Origin: Streptomyces sp. NBC_00683
GTDB taxonomy: Bacteria; Actinomycetota; Actinomycetes; Streptomycetales; Streptomycetaceae
Direction: 5' to 3'
Assembly: GCF_036226745.1 (NCBI RefSeq)
Contig: NZ_CP109013.1
Span: 1,364,001-1,428,000, forward strand
Length of the DNA stretch: 64,000 bases
Below the pieces are notes generated by a model, which saw only the letters and a list, made by a program, of their open reading frames with translations, did not search any database and was not told the origin of the DNA. The position numbers and the translations under genes are program-made. Positions 51,373 through 58,878 of the stretch are shown here, piece after piece. The number at the start of each line of letters is the position of its first letter. Position 1 is the first letter of the stretch.

Positions 51373-51837
51373 TCAGCGGCCGGCGGCCCGGACGTCCTCC
51401 GGCACCCGCAGGCTCTCCGCCGCGTCCGACACCCTCCGCATCAGGTCGAAGAGCACCTGCTGCTCATCGGCGGAGAGCGGACCGAGGAAGACCTGGTTCA
51501 TCCGCGCCGTGCGCACCGCGAGTCTCCGGTGCGTACGGACGCCGTCGTCGGTGAGCCGCAGCAGGAAGCGCCGCCCGTCGTGCGGGTCTCGGACCTTGTC
51601 CAGCAGTTCCCGGCGCAGCAGCCGGGTGATCACCTCGGCGACGGTGGACCGGTCGAGCCCGACGCGCTCCCCCACCGTGCGCTGGTCCAGCCCCGGCTCG
51701 GCGGTCAGGGCGTTGAGTACGGCGAACTGGGGAGAGGTGATCTCCTCCGAGACCATGGTGTTCCACAGCAGATGGTGCGCCTGCTGAAGTCGCCGGGCCA
51801 GATGCCCGGGATGGCTGCTCAGGTCGACCGCGGACAC
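51373..51837 (-). CDS. pcaV: PcaV-type MarR repressor of the protocatechuate genes
   Basis: A 154-aa MarR regulator that probably represses pca transcription until protocatechuate binds. I set the start at GTG 51837, with GAGGA 7 bases upstream. GTG 51870 has no ribosome site and would add 11 residues. With this start an Arg is at position 15, as in S. coelicolor PcaV, where Arg15 is reported as critical for ligand binding. The HTH is DQRTVGERVGLDRSTVAEVITRLLRREL. It is divergent from pcaH, with two CAGTGTACTGA sites between them. Confidence 0.92.
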   Translation of the reverse strand: MSAVDLSSHPGHLARRLQQAHHLLWNTMVSEEITSPQFAVLNALTAEPGLDQRTVGERVGLDRSTVAEVITRLLRRELLDKVRDPHDGRRFLLRLTDDGVRTHRRLAVRTARMNQVFLGPLSADEQQVLFDLMRRVSDAAESLRVPEDVRAAGR

Positions 51838-51879
51838 GGCACCGTCCTCTTCTGCGCTTCTGTTCTTCACTGAGATAAG

Positions 51880-51890
51880 CAGTGTACTGA
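51880..51890. promoter_or_regulatory. PcaV operator candidate 1
   Basis: CAGTGTACTGA, with CAGT/ACTG arms around GT, lies just upstream of the pcaH -35 box and over the likely pcaV -10 region, so it fits autoregulation. Confidence 0.65.
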
Positions 51891-51895
51891 TCCTC

Positions 51896-51925
51896 TTGAC
51901 CTCAGCAACATGCCATGAGTAGCTT
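51896..51925 (+). promoter_or_regulatory. Candidate pcaH promoter
   Basis: TTGACC (51896-51901) and TAGCTT (51920-51925) with an 18-base spacer. Transcription would start near 51932, between the two CAGTGTACTGA sites. Confidence 0.55.
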
Positions 51926-51945
51926 CACTTCCATCGCATATTGAT

Positions 51946-51956
51946 CAGTGTACTGA
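51946..51956. promoter_or_regulatory. PcaV operator candidate 2
   Basis: A second CAGTGTACTGA (in context TCAGTGTACTGA, 5-bp arms), 66 bp from the first, just downstream of the predicted pcaH transcription start, where binding would block elongation. Confidence 0.65.
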
Positions 51957-51995
51957 GCATTATCGGCCGAGCCGCAACTCTCACGGAGCAGTGAC

Positions 51996-52775
51996 ATGAC
52001 CGCACGTGACACCGCCCACCCGCTGCCCGACGGGCTGAGCCAGCAACAGATCGACTCCGAGGTGGCCAGGGTCCAGGCAGCCGCCCCGGCGGGTGCGCAC
52101 CATCCACCGCGCGACTACCCCCCGTACCGCAGCAGCCACTACCGCCATCCGCACCGGCCGCCGGTCCCCGTACGCGACCCCGAGGCGGTCGAGCTGTCCG
52201 GACCCGCCTTCGGCGTCACCGACGTGACCGCGCTGGACCGCGATCTGACCGCGCAGCACCTGGGCGAACCGCTCGGCGAGCGCATCACCGTCCAGGGCCG
52301 GGTCCTGGACCGCGAAGGGCGCCCCGTGCGCGGGCAGCTCGTCGAGCTGTGGCAGGCCAACGCCTCAGGGAGGTACGCCCACCAGCTCGACCGGCACCCT
52401 GCTCCGCTCGACCCCAACTTCACCGGCTTCGGACGCTGTCTGACGGATGACGAGGGCGGCTACGCGTTCACGACGATCAAGCCGGGCGCCTACCCCTGGC
52501 GCAACCACGTCAACGCCTGGCGCCCCGCGCACATCCACTTCTCGCTGTTCGGTACGGCGTTCAGCCAGCGGCTGATCACCCAGATGTACTTCCCGGGCGA
52601 TCCGCTCTTCCCGTACGACCCGGTACTCCGCTCGGTCACGGACTCCGCTGCCCGTGAGCGGCTCGTCGCGTCGTACGACCACGATCTGTCCGTCCCCGAG
52701 TGGTCGCTCGGCTACCGCTGGGACATCGTCCTCGACGGTCCGGGCGCCACCTGGACCGAGGAAGGCCGCGCCTGA
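51996..52775 (+). CDS. pcaH: Protocatechuate 3,4-dioxygenase beta subunit
   Basis: A 259-aa iron-bearing subunit that ring-cleaves protocatechuate to 3-carboxy-cis,cis-muconate. The four Fe(III) ligands are present: Y127 (SGRYAHQ), Y166 (GAYPWRN), and H179/H181 (PAHIHFS). ATG 51996 follows GGAG. It heads pcaHGBL, each gene overlapping the next. In S. coelicolor pcaIJF precede pcaH; here pcaH follows the promoter directly. Confidence 0.97.
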   Translation: MTARDTAHPLPDGLSQQQIDSEVARVQAAAPAGAHHPPRDYPPYRSSHYRHPHRPPVPVRDPEAVELSGPAFGVTDVTALDRDLTAQHLGEPLGERITVQGRVLDREGRPVRGQLVELWQANASGRYAHQLDRHPAPLDPNFTGFGRCLTDDEGGYAFTTIKPGAYPWRNHVNAWRPAHIHFSLFGTAFSQRLITQMYFPGDPLFPYDPVLRSVTDSAARERLVASYDHDLSVPEWSLGYRWDIVLDGPGATWTEEGRA

Positions 52776-53350
52776 TGACGTACCTCCCGCCGACACCGTC
52801 CCAGACCGTGGGCCCCTTCTACGGATACGCGCTGCCCTTCACCGGGGGCGGTGAGATCGCCCCGGCCGGCCACCCGGACACGGTCACCGTGCACGGAGTC
52901 GTACGCGACGGCAGCGGGGCCCCCGTTCCCGACGCCGTCGTGGAGACGTGGCAGCCCGCTCCGGACGGATCGCGCACCGGGCGCCCCGGGTCGCTCCGCC
53001 GTGATGCGGCCACCGGCCGGGTCATCGGGCGCAACGGTGTGGACTTCACCGGCTTCGGCCGTGTGCCGACCGACGCGGACGGGCACTGGGCCGTGCGGAC
53101 CCTGCCGCCCGGCGGCGTCCCGTACCTCTGTGTCGCCCTGTTCGCCCGTGGTCTACTGCACCACCTCCACACCCGCGTCTACCTCCCGGACCTGCTCGAA
53201 CGGGGCACGGGGACCGCGGACCCGTTGCTGGAGTCGCTGGAGCCCGAGCGCCGCGCCACACTGATCGCGACACACACGGACCCGCGTACCTACCGCTTCG
53301 ACATCCGTCTCCAGGGCGAGGGCGAGACGGTCTTTCTGGAGTTCAGCTGA
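52775..53350 (+). CDS. pcaG: Protocatechuate 3,4-dioxygenase alpha subunit
   Basis: A 191-aa partner of PcaH with the family start TPSQTVGPFYGYALPF. The core of intradiol dioxygenases is present, but the iron-ligand tyrosines and histidines are not all conserved, as expected for the non-catalytic alpha subunit. TGATG overlap with pcaH. Confidence 0.96.
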   Translation: MTYLPPTPSQTVGPFYGYALPFTGGGEIAPAGHPDTVTVHGVVRDGSGAPVPDAVVETWQPAPDGSRTGRPGSLRRDAATGRVIGRNGVDFTGFGRVPTDADGHWAVRTLPPGGVPYLCVALFARGLLHHLHTRVYLPDLLERGTGTADPLLESLEPERRATLIATHTDPRTYRFDIRLQGEGETVFLEFS

Positions 53351-54687
53351 TGTACGAGAGCGATGCCGGTCTCCTCGCCCCCGGCCGGGCCGGCTCCCCC
53401 GCCGAGACCGCCACCGGTGACCGTGCCTTCCTGCAGGCGATGCTGGATGCCGAGGCGGCGCTCACCCGCGCCCAGTCGCTCTGCGGCCTCGCTCCCGCCG
53501 GGGCGGGCCGCGCGGTGACCGCGGCCGCCGACGCGGGCCGCTTCGACGTACGGGATCTGGCGCTGCGGGCCCGGTCCGGCGGCAACCCGGTGATCCCCCT
53601 GGTCGCCGATCTCACCGCGGCGGTCGAGAAGGACGTCCGGCCGTACGTGCACCGGGGCGCGACCAGTCAGGACATCCTCGACACGGCCGCGATGCTGGTG
53701 GCGGCCCGGACCCTGGCGCTCGTCATCGACGACCTGCGGCGGACGGCCGACACACTGGAGGGGCTGTCCGCCGCACACCGCGACACGCCCATGCCGGGCC
53801 GCACCCTGACCCAGCACGCCGTACCCACGACGTTCGGCCTCAAGGCGGCGGGCTGGCGGTCGCTGGTGCTCGACGCACGGGACCGGCTGACGGCGGTGCG
53901 CGACTCGCTGCCCGTCCAACTCGGCGGCGCGGCAGGCACCCTGGCCGCCTTCGGGGCCTTCTCCCCGGAGGGCCACAGCGATGCGGGGCTGCCGCTCGTC
54001 GCCGCGTACGCACGGGAACTGGGGCTGGCCGAACCGCTGTTGCCCTGGCACACGCTCCGTACCCCGATCGCCGATCTCGCAGGTGCGCTCGCCTTCACCG
54101 CGGGCGCTCTCGGCAAGGCGGCGGCCGATGTCCTCGTCCTGTCCCGTACCGAGATCGGCGAAGTCGCGGAAGGACGGGGCGGGGGCTCGTCCGCCATGCC
54201 GCACAAGGCCAACCCGGTCCGCGCCACCCTGATCGCCGCCGCCGCGCGGCGCGCGCCCGGACCGGCCGCCACCCTCTACGGTTCGCTCGCCGCGGAGGAC
54301 GAACGCCCGGCCGGCGCCTGGCACGCCGAGTGGGAGCCGTTGCGGGACCTGCTGCGGCTGGTCGGCGGGGCCGCACGCGATGCCGCGGCACTCGCCGAGG
54401 GGCTCAGGGTCCTCCCCGCCGTGATGCGGGCCCATCTGCCGGTCACCGGCGGGCTGATCGTCTCGGAGCGGCTGGCCGCGGTCGCCGCCGGCCGGGTGGG
54501 CCGGTCCCGCGCCGCGGAGATCCTGTCCGGGGCCGCCGGGCGCGCCCGGGACGAGGGCAGATCCCTCGCGGACGTGCTGGCCGGCGAGCCCGCGTTCGCC
54601 GGTCTGGACCTCACCGCACTCACCGACCCGGACCGGTACACCGGTGCCGCCGGCCCGCTCACCGACCGCGCCCTGGAGCGCCGATGA
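53350..54687 (+). CDS. pcaB: 3-carboxy-cis,cis-muconate cycloisomerase
   Basis: A 445-aa fumarase/aspartase-superfamily enzyme that closes 3-carboxymuconate to 4-carboxymuconolactone. The superfamily signature GGSSAMPHKANPV is near residues 277-290, with HRGATSQDILDT (about 100-111) as the other conserved block. TGATG overlap with pcaG; 4-bp overlap with pcaL. Confidence 0.96.
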   Translation: MYESDAGLLAPGRAGSPAETATGDRAFLQAMLDAEAALTRAQSLCGLAPAGAGRAVTAAADAGRFDVRDLALRARSGGNPVIPLVADLTAAVEKDVRPYVHRGATSQDILDTAAMLVAARTLALVIDDLRRTADTLEGLSAAHRDTPMPGRTLTQHAVPTTFGLKAAGWRSLVLDARDRLTAVRDSLPVQLGGAAGTLAAFGAFSPEGHSDAGLPLVAAYARELGLAEPLLPWHTLRTPIADLAGALAFTAGALGKAAADVLVLSRTEIGEVAEGRGGGSSAMPHKANPVRATLIAAAARRAPGPAATLYGSLAAEDERPAGAWHAEWEPLRDLLRLVGGAARDAAALAEGLRVLPAVMRAHLPVTGGLIVSERLAAVAAGRVGRSRAAEILSGAAGRARDEGRSLADVLAGEPAFAGLDLTALTDPDRYTGAAGPLTDRALERR

Positions 54688-55832
54688 CCACGACTCCCGC
54701 CCGCCTTCCGCACCACCGCGCCGAGGGATCCGCCTCGGCTCCCCCGCTCCTGCTCGGCCCGTCCCTCGGCACGTCCACGGCGCTCTGGGACAGGGTGGCG
54801 CCGGAACTCTCCGCGGGCCACCGCGTCGTGCGGTGGGACCTGCCCGGGCACGGCGGGTCGCCCGCCGGGCTGATCGGTCCCGGCGCCGACGTCGCGGATC
54901 TGGCCGGACTGGTCCTCGCCCTCGCCGACTCGCTGTCCCTGGACCGCTTCTCGTACGCCGGGGTCTCGCTCGGCGGCGCCGTGGGGCTCTGGCTCGCCGT
55001 ACACCGTCCTGAGCGGATCGACCGGCTGGCCGTGGTCTGCTCCTCCGCCCGCTTCGGCGACCCCGGCGCCTGGCGTGAACGGGCCGCCCGCGTGCGCGCG
55101 GAGGGCATCGGCCCGGTCGCGGAGGGCGCCGCGGCCCGCTGGTTCACCCCCGGGTTCACCGCGCCGGAGCTGCTCGACGACCTCCTGGGCACCGACCCGG
55201 CGGCGTACGCCGCGTGCTGCGACGCGCTCGCCTCGTACGATCTGCGCTCCCGGCTCTCACAGGTGCGGGCGCCGACGCTGGTGATCGCGGGCCGCGAGGA
55301 CCCCGCGACCCCGCCCGCGCATGCCCGGGAGATCGCCGACGGGGTCGCGGACTCGACGCTCGTCGAACTGCCGCACGCCTCGCACCTGGCACCGGCCGAG
55401 CGCCCCCAGGCCGTTCGGGAGGCCATGCGCGCCCACTTCGCACCCACGGAACGCGGGAGCGGGACGGAGATGCGGCGCGAGGTGCTCGGCGATGCGCACG
55501 TCGACCGGGCGCAGGCCGCCACGACGCCGTTCACCGCACGGTTCCAGGACTTCATCACCCGCTACGCCTGGGGCGAGATCTGGACCGACCCGACACTGTC
55601 CCGGCGCGAGCGCAGCCTGATCACGCTCACGGCACTCGTCGCGCACGGGCACCACGACGAGCTGGCGATGCACGTCCGCGCGGCGGTACGCAACGGGCTG
55701 AGCCCGGAGGAGATCGGTGCCGCCCTCCTGCAGACCGCGGTCTACTGCGGGGTTCCCGCGGCGAATTCGGCGTTCGCCGTCGCCAAGCGGGTGCTGGAGG
55801 ACATGGAGGGCCCGGACGACGTCAGGGCCTGA
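54684..55832 (+). CDS. pcaL: Fused 3-oxoadipate enol-lactonase / 4-carboxymuconolactone decarboxylase
   Basis: A 382-aa fusion of PcaD and PcaC, giving beta-ketoadipate from 4-carboxymuconolactone. The alpha/beta-hydrolase part (about 1-255) has the nucleophile S94 in GVSLGG, a D in REDPATPP and an H in PHASHLAP. The decarboxylase part (about 258-382) has the CMD motif AHGHHDELAMHVRAAVRNG. The fusion is typical of Streptomyces and Rhodococcus. It is the last gene of the operon. Confidence 0.96.
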   Translation: MTTTPARLPHHRAEGSASAPPLLLGPSLGTSTALWDRVAPELSAGHRVVRWDLPGHGGSPAGLIGPGADVADLAGLVLALADSLSLDRFSYAGVSLGGAVGLWLAVHRPERIDRLAVVCSSARFGDPGAWRERAARVRAEGIGPVAEGAAARWFTPGFTAPELLDDLLGTDPAAYAACCDALASYDLRSRLSQVRAPTLVIAGREDPATPPAHAREIADGVADSTLVELPHASHLAPAERPQAVREAMRAHFAPTERGSGTEMRREVLGDAHVDRAQAATTPFTARFQDFITRYAWGEIWTDPTLSRRERSLITLTALVAHGHHDELAMHVRAAVRNGLSPEEIGAALLQTAVYCGVPAANSAFAVAKRVLEDMEGPDDVRA

Positions 55833-55841
55833 CGCGGCACG

Positions 55842-55887
55842 CCGGAACGCCCCGCCCCGCACGGATGTGCGCGGCGGGGCGTTCCGG
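55842..55887. terminator. Bidirectional terminator after pcaL
   Basis: CCGGAACGCCCCGCC (55842-55856) and GGCGGGGCGTTCCGG (55873-55887) pair perfectly over 15 bp with a 16-base loop, between convergent pcaL and the scramblase-like gene. Confidence 0.8.
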
Positions 55888-55897
55888 GCCGGCCTGC

Positions 55898-56767
55898 TCA
55901 GCCGAAGCCGCGGGCGTCCTGCTTGAGTGCGGTGTCCACGGTCAGGGCGGTCGCCACGACGAGGCTCAGCAGCGGCTCGGGCAGCTGGTAGTGGATCTGC
56001 AGCACGTAGTTGTCCGCCGTGGTGAACATCGTCTTGGCGAGGCCTTCCCAGGTCTTGGTGATCCGGGCGATCTCGGCGTCGTTGTGGTCGACGATGGCGA
56101 AGTTCCAGGCGCGCCAGTTCTCCGCCTTGATGGCGCCGACCTTCTGGCCGTTGACCATCATGGCGAAGTTGATCTTGCCGATGGCGTTCTGCTGGACGAT
56201 CTCGCCGACGAGCTGTCCGTCCGGACGCTGCACGACGACCCGGGACTTGATGAACTTCGCCGGCCGGGTCAGGAGCAGCTGCGGCTGACCGTAGGCGTCG
56301 CGGATCTCCAGCCGGTGCGTCAGGTACTGGTCGATGCTGGAGACGAACCTGAGCACCTTGCGGAAGGCGCTCTGTCCGACCTGGACGACGGAACCGACGG
56401 TGTTGCCCTGCTGGTCGAAGACGCGGTACTCGTTCGTGACCTCGATCAGCTTGGCCTTCTGGTTCACGACCAGGACCTGCTGGTTGAACAGCGACCCGGC
56501 ACCGGGAGCACCCTGCTGGGGGGCCGCCTGCTGCTGGGGAACCTGCTGCTGCGGGGCCATCTGCTGCTGCGGGGCCGCCTGCTGCTGCGGCACCGCGGCC
56601 TGGGGCTGCACGGGGGCCTGACCGGCGGCGGGAGCCTGGGCGGCGGCAGGAGCCTGGGCCGGATGCGTGTGCTCGGTCCACTGCGAGCCGTCCCAGTAGC
56701 GCAGCAGCTGGGGCGCGCCATGGGGATCCGGATGCCAACCCGCAGGTATGTTCGATTGCGTCGTCAC
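55898..56767 (-). CDS. DUF2510 + phospholipid scramblase-like protein
   Basis: A 289-aa protein. A DUF2510 motif GWHPDPHGAPQLLRYWDGSQWTEHTH (about 10-35) leads to a Gln/Ala/Pro-rich linker (about 38-90). A scramblase/LURP-one-related beta-barrel domain follows, with VLVVNQKAKLIEVTNEYRVFD, ending in a hydrophobic helix. Many bacterial relatives are uncharacterised. The start is GTG 56767. It is convergent with pcaL and divergent from the small secreted protein. Confidence 0.85.
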   Translation of the reverse strand: MTTQSNIPAGWHPDPHGAPQLLRYWDGSQWTEHTHPAQAPAAAQAPAAGQAPVQPQAAVPQQQAAPQQQMAPQQQVPQQQAAPQQGAPGAGSLFNQQVLVVNQKAKLIEVTNEYRVFDQQGNTVGSVVQVGQSAFRKVLRFVSSIDQYLTHRLEIRDAYGQPQLLLTRPAKFIKSRVVVQRPDGQLVGEIVQQNAIGKINFAMMVNGQKVGAIKAENWRAWNFAIVDHNDAEIARITKTWEGLAKTMFTTADNYVLQIHYQLPEPLLSLVVATALTVDTALKQDARGFG

Positions 56768-56828
56768 CGGGGCACACTATCCTGCCAAGCTGTGGGCCAC
56801 ACTCATTGAAGTTTCACGCACCCGTACG

Positions 56829-57260
56829 ATGGCGGCGATGACCAGGCGGACTGAGCGGACGGACCGGCGACGGGGCGGAGTCACCCCGTCCGTCGCGCTG
56901 GGCTGGGTGCTCGTCCTCGTGGCCGTGTTCTTCTGCTGCTCGCCGTCCGTCACGGCCGCTCCCCGCGCCGACGTACCTGCCGCGTCAGCCGTCCGGGCCT
57001 TCACCCCGGTACCTGCCGCGTCCCTGTCGGTCGTCACGGCCGACGCCCCGGGCGAGCGCGGACTCGGCAGCTCCTGCCACGGCGTGACGGACCACTCGAA
57101 GGCCGTCGTGCTCCCGGGCCCCGGCGCTCCCGCCGCCCTCCCCTGCACCTCGGCCCTGCCCACGGCCGGCCCCCTCACCGGCGCCGCGGCCATCCGGGGG
57201 CCCTCCAACGACGGTGCGGGCGCCGTCGATCATCTCCGTCTGCAGGTTCAACGGATCTAG
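56829..57260 (+). CDS. Small membrane or secreted protein of unknown function
   Basis: A 143-aa protein with one hydrophobic segment (about 21-39, ALGWVLVLVAVFFCCSPSV) after a basic N-terminus, so it is exported or anchored. The remainder is Ala/Pro/Ser-rich with two Cys (SSCHGV, ALPCTS). No family is recognised. A 14-bp palindrome GGAGCCCGGGCTCC starts at its stop codon and may help end transcription. ATG 56838 is an alternative start. Confidence 0.6.
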   Translation: MAAMTRRTERTDRRRGGVTPSVALGWVLVLVAVFFCCSPSVTAAPRADVPAASAVRAFTPVPAASLSVVTADAPGERGLGSSCHGVTDHSKAVVLPGPGAPAALPCTSALPTAGPLTGAAAIRGPSNDGAGAVDHLRLQVQRI

Positions 57261-57388
57261 GAGCCCGGGCTCCTCCCTGTCGCCGCGAACGGCGCCGAGG
57301 GGGCGGCCCGTGTCTCGTCACCCCGCATCGCGCGCGTCCCGCGCCTGCGTTCCGTTCCCCGTGAACCCGATGAACCCGAGGACCCGAG

Positions 57389-58039
57389 ATGGCTTCCGCC
57401 AAGAACCAGAACAGCCCTGCCTCAGCCCGCCGTGCCAAGCTCGAGGAGGCCCGCCGCAAGGAACGGGCCCGCGAGCGCCGCAGCCGCATCATCACCATCA
57501 GCGCCGCCGTCGCCGTGGTCGCCGCGCTCGTGGCGGGTGGCGGGTACCTGATGTCCGCCGCCGACGAACAGGACAAGGCCGAGGAGCAGGCCAAGACCTC
57601 CCCCGTCACGGGTGAGCGGTCCTGGGACAAGCTGGAGCGGAACCACGTCGAGAAGCCCGTCGACTACCCGATGAACCCGCCGGTCGGCGGTGACCACAGT
57701 CCGGTCTGGATGAACTGCGACGCCGACGTCTACACCGAGGCGATACCGAAGGAGAACGCGGTCCACTCCCTGGAGCACGGCGCCGTCTGGGTCACGTACA
57801 ACGAGAAGGCGAAGGGCGCCGATGTCGACGCGCTCGCCGAGCGCGTGTCCAAGACCCCGTACTCCCTGATGAGCCCGGTGGCCGACCAGAAGGATCCGCT
57901 GGTCCTCAGCGCCTGGGGCAAGCAGGTCACGGTGAAGAGCGCCACCGACGCACGCGTCGGGCAGTTCTTCACCAAGTACGTCCAGGGCGCGCAGACCCCG
58001 GAGCCGGGTGCCGCCTGCAGCGGCGGGATCGCGAAGTGA
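57389..58039 (+). CDS. DUF3105 membrane-anchored protein
   Basis: A 216-aa protein. The basic cytoplasmic tail is about 1-32, the transmembrane helix 33-56, and the outer DUF3105 domain about 70-205. The conserved histidine/cysteine-rich segment runs from PPVGGDHSPVWMNCDADVY to HSLEHGAVWVTY, which looks metal-binding. Function is not established. It is translationally coupled (GTGA) to a DUF305 gene, another His/Met-rich export domain, so both may deal with metal ions such as copper (inference). Confidence 0.9.
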   Translation: MASAKNQNSPASARRAKLEEARRKERARERRSRIITISAAVAVVAALVAGGGYLMSAADEQDKAEEQAKTSPVTGERSWDKLERNHVEKPVDYPMNPPVGGDHSPVWMNCDADVYTEAIPKENAVHSLEHGAVWVTYNEKAKGADVDALAERVSKTPYSLMSPVADQKDPLVLSAWGKQVTVKSATDARVGQFFTKYVQGAQTPEPGAACSGGIAK

Positions 58040-58695
58040 CCTCACCCGTGCGCGCCCCCCGATCCCTGGTGGCGGCGGGCGCAGTGGTGTTCCTGGTGGC
58101 CGTGGGGCTGGTGCTGCTGATGGTCGTGCGGCCGTCCTCGGCGTCCCCGTCGGGACAGGTCTCGTCGGGTTCCGGGGCGTCCGCCCCCGCCGAGGACTCG
58201 GCCGATGTGGGATTCGCCCGGGACATGTCGATCCACCATCAGCAGGCGGTGGAGATGGCGTTCATCGTCCGGGACCGCACGGACGACGAGGACGTACGGC
58301 GGCTCGCGTACGACATCATCAACACGCAGGCCAACCAGCGCGGCATGATGCTCGGCTGGCTGGAGACCTGGGGCCGGCCCAAGAGCTCGGACCGGCCGCC
58401 GATGGGCTGGATGGGGCACACCGCCGCACCCGGGGCCGACGGCGCCCTGATGCCCGGCATGGCCACCGACACCGAGCTCGACCGGCTGCGCGCGGCCGGC
58501 GGCAGGGACGCCGAGGTGCTGTTCCTCCGGCTGATGACCGTCCACCACCGTGCGGGCGCCGAGATGGCGCAGGCCGCGGCGGACGCGGCGGGCACGGAGG
58601 AGATCAGGAACCTGGCGGCGGGTATGGCCCGCGCCCAGGAGTCGGAGATCGCACTCATGGCGGACATGCTGAAGGCCCGGGGCGCACAGCCCTGA
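58036..58695 (+). CDS. DUF305 exported ferritin-like protein
   Basis: A 219-aa protein starting at GTG 58036. The N-terminal helix (about 8-31) anchors or exports it. Two DUF305 helical motifs follow, MSIHHQQAVEMA and TVHHRAGAEMA, with Met-rich stretches (MMLGWLE, MGWMGH, LMPGMATD) between them. The four-helix His/Met pattern suggests metal binding, proposed for copper in some members. Coupled to the DUF3105 gene and followed by a strong terminator. Confidence 0.9.
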   Translation: MTSPVRAPRSLVAAGAVVFLVAVGLVLLMVVRPSSASPSGQVSSGSGASAPAEDSADVGFARDMSIHHQQAVEMAFIVRDRTDDEDVRRLAYDIINTQANQRGMMLGWLETWGRPKSSDRPPMGWMGHTAAPGADGALMPGMATDTELDRLRAAGGRDAEVLFLRLMTVHHRAGAEMAQAAADAAGTEEIRNLAAGMARAQESEIALMADMLKARGAQP

Positions 58696-58711
58696 GCCCG
58701 CGAGCAGCGGA

Positions 58712-58748
58712 GGCCGGGGCCCGGTGGCGCACCACCGGGACCCCGGCC
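58712..58748. terminator. Terminator after the DUF3105-DUF305 operon
   Basis: GGCCGGGGCCCGGTGG pairs with CCACCGGGACCCCGGCC (one bulged base) around a CGCA loop, 16 bp after the DUF305 stop. Confidence 0.8.
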
Positions 58749-58878
58749 GTCGCACGGACGGGCGCGAATTCACCTCCCGCCCATGCCCCGCTCATCAACC
58801 CGACACCGGAGCACCGCCCCGTCACCCGACACTTCCTGACGAGTCATGGACATGTCCCTCTCACGACAGGAAGCATCC

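Noticed and set aside
57260..57273. GGAGCCCGGGCTCC as a terminator
   Set aside because: It is a loopless palindrome that would form at most a 5-bp hairpin. Mentioned only within the gene entry.
58760..58860. PHO box for the phytase gene
   Set aside because: Only a single weak ATTCACC-like unit is present, not tandem GTTCACC-type repeats of 11 bp.
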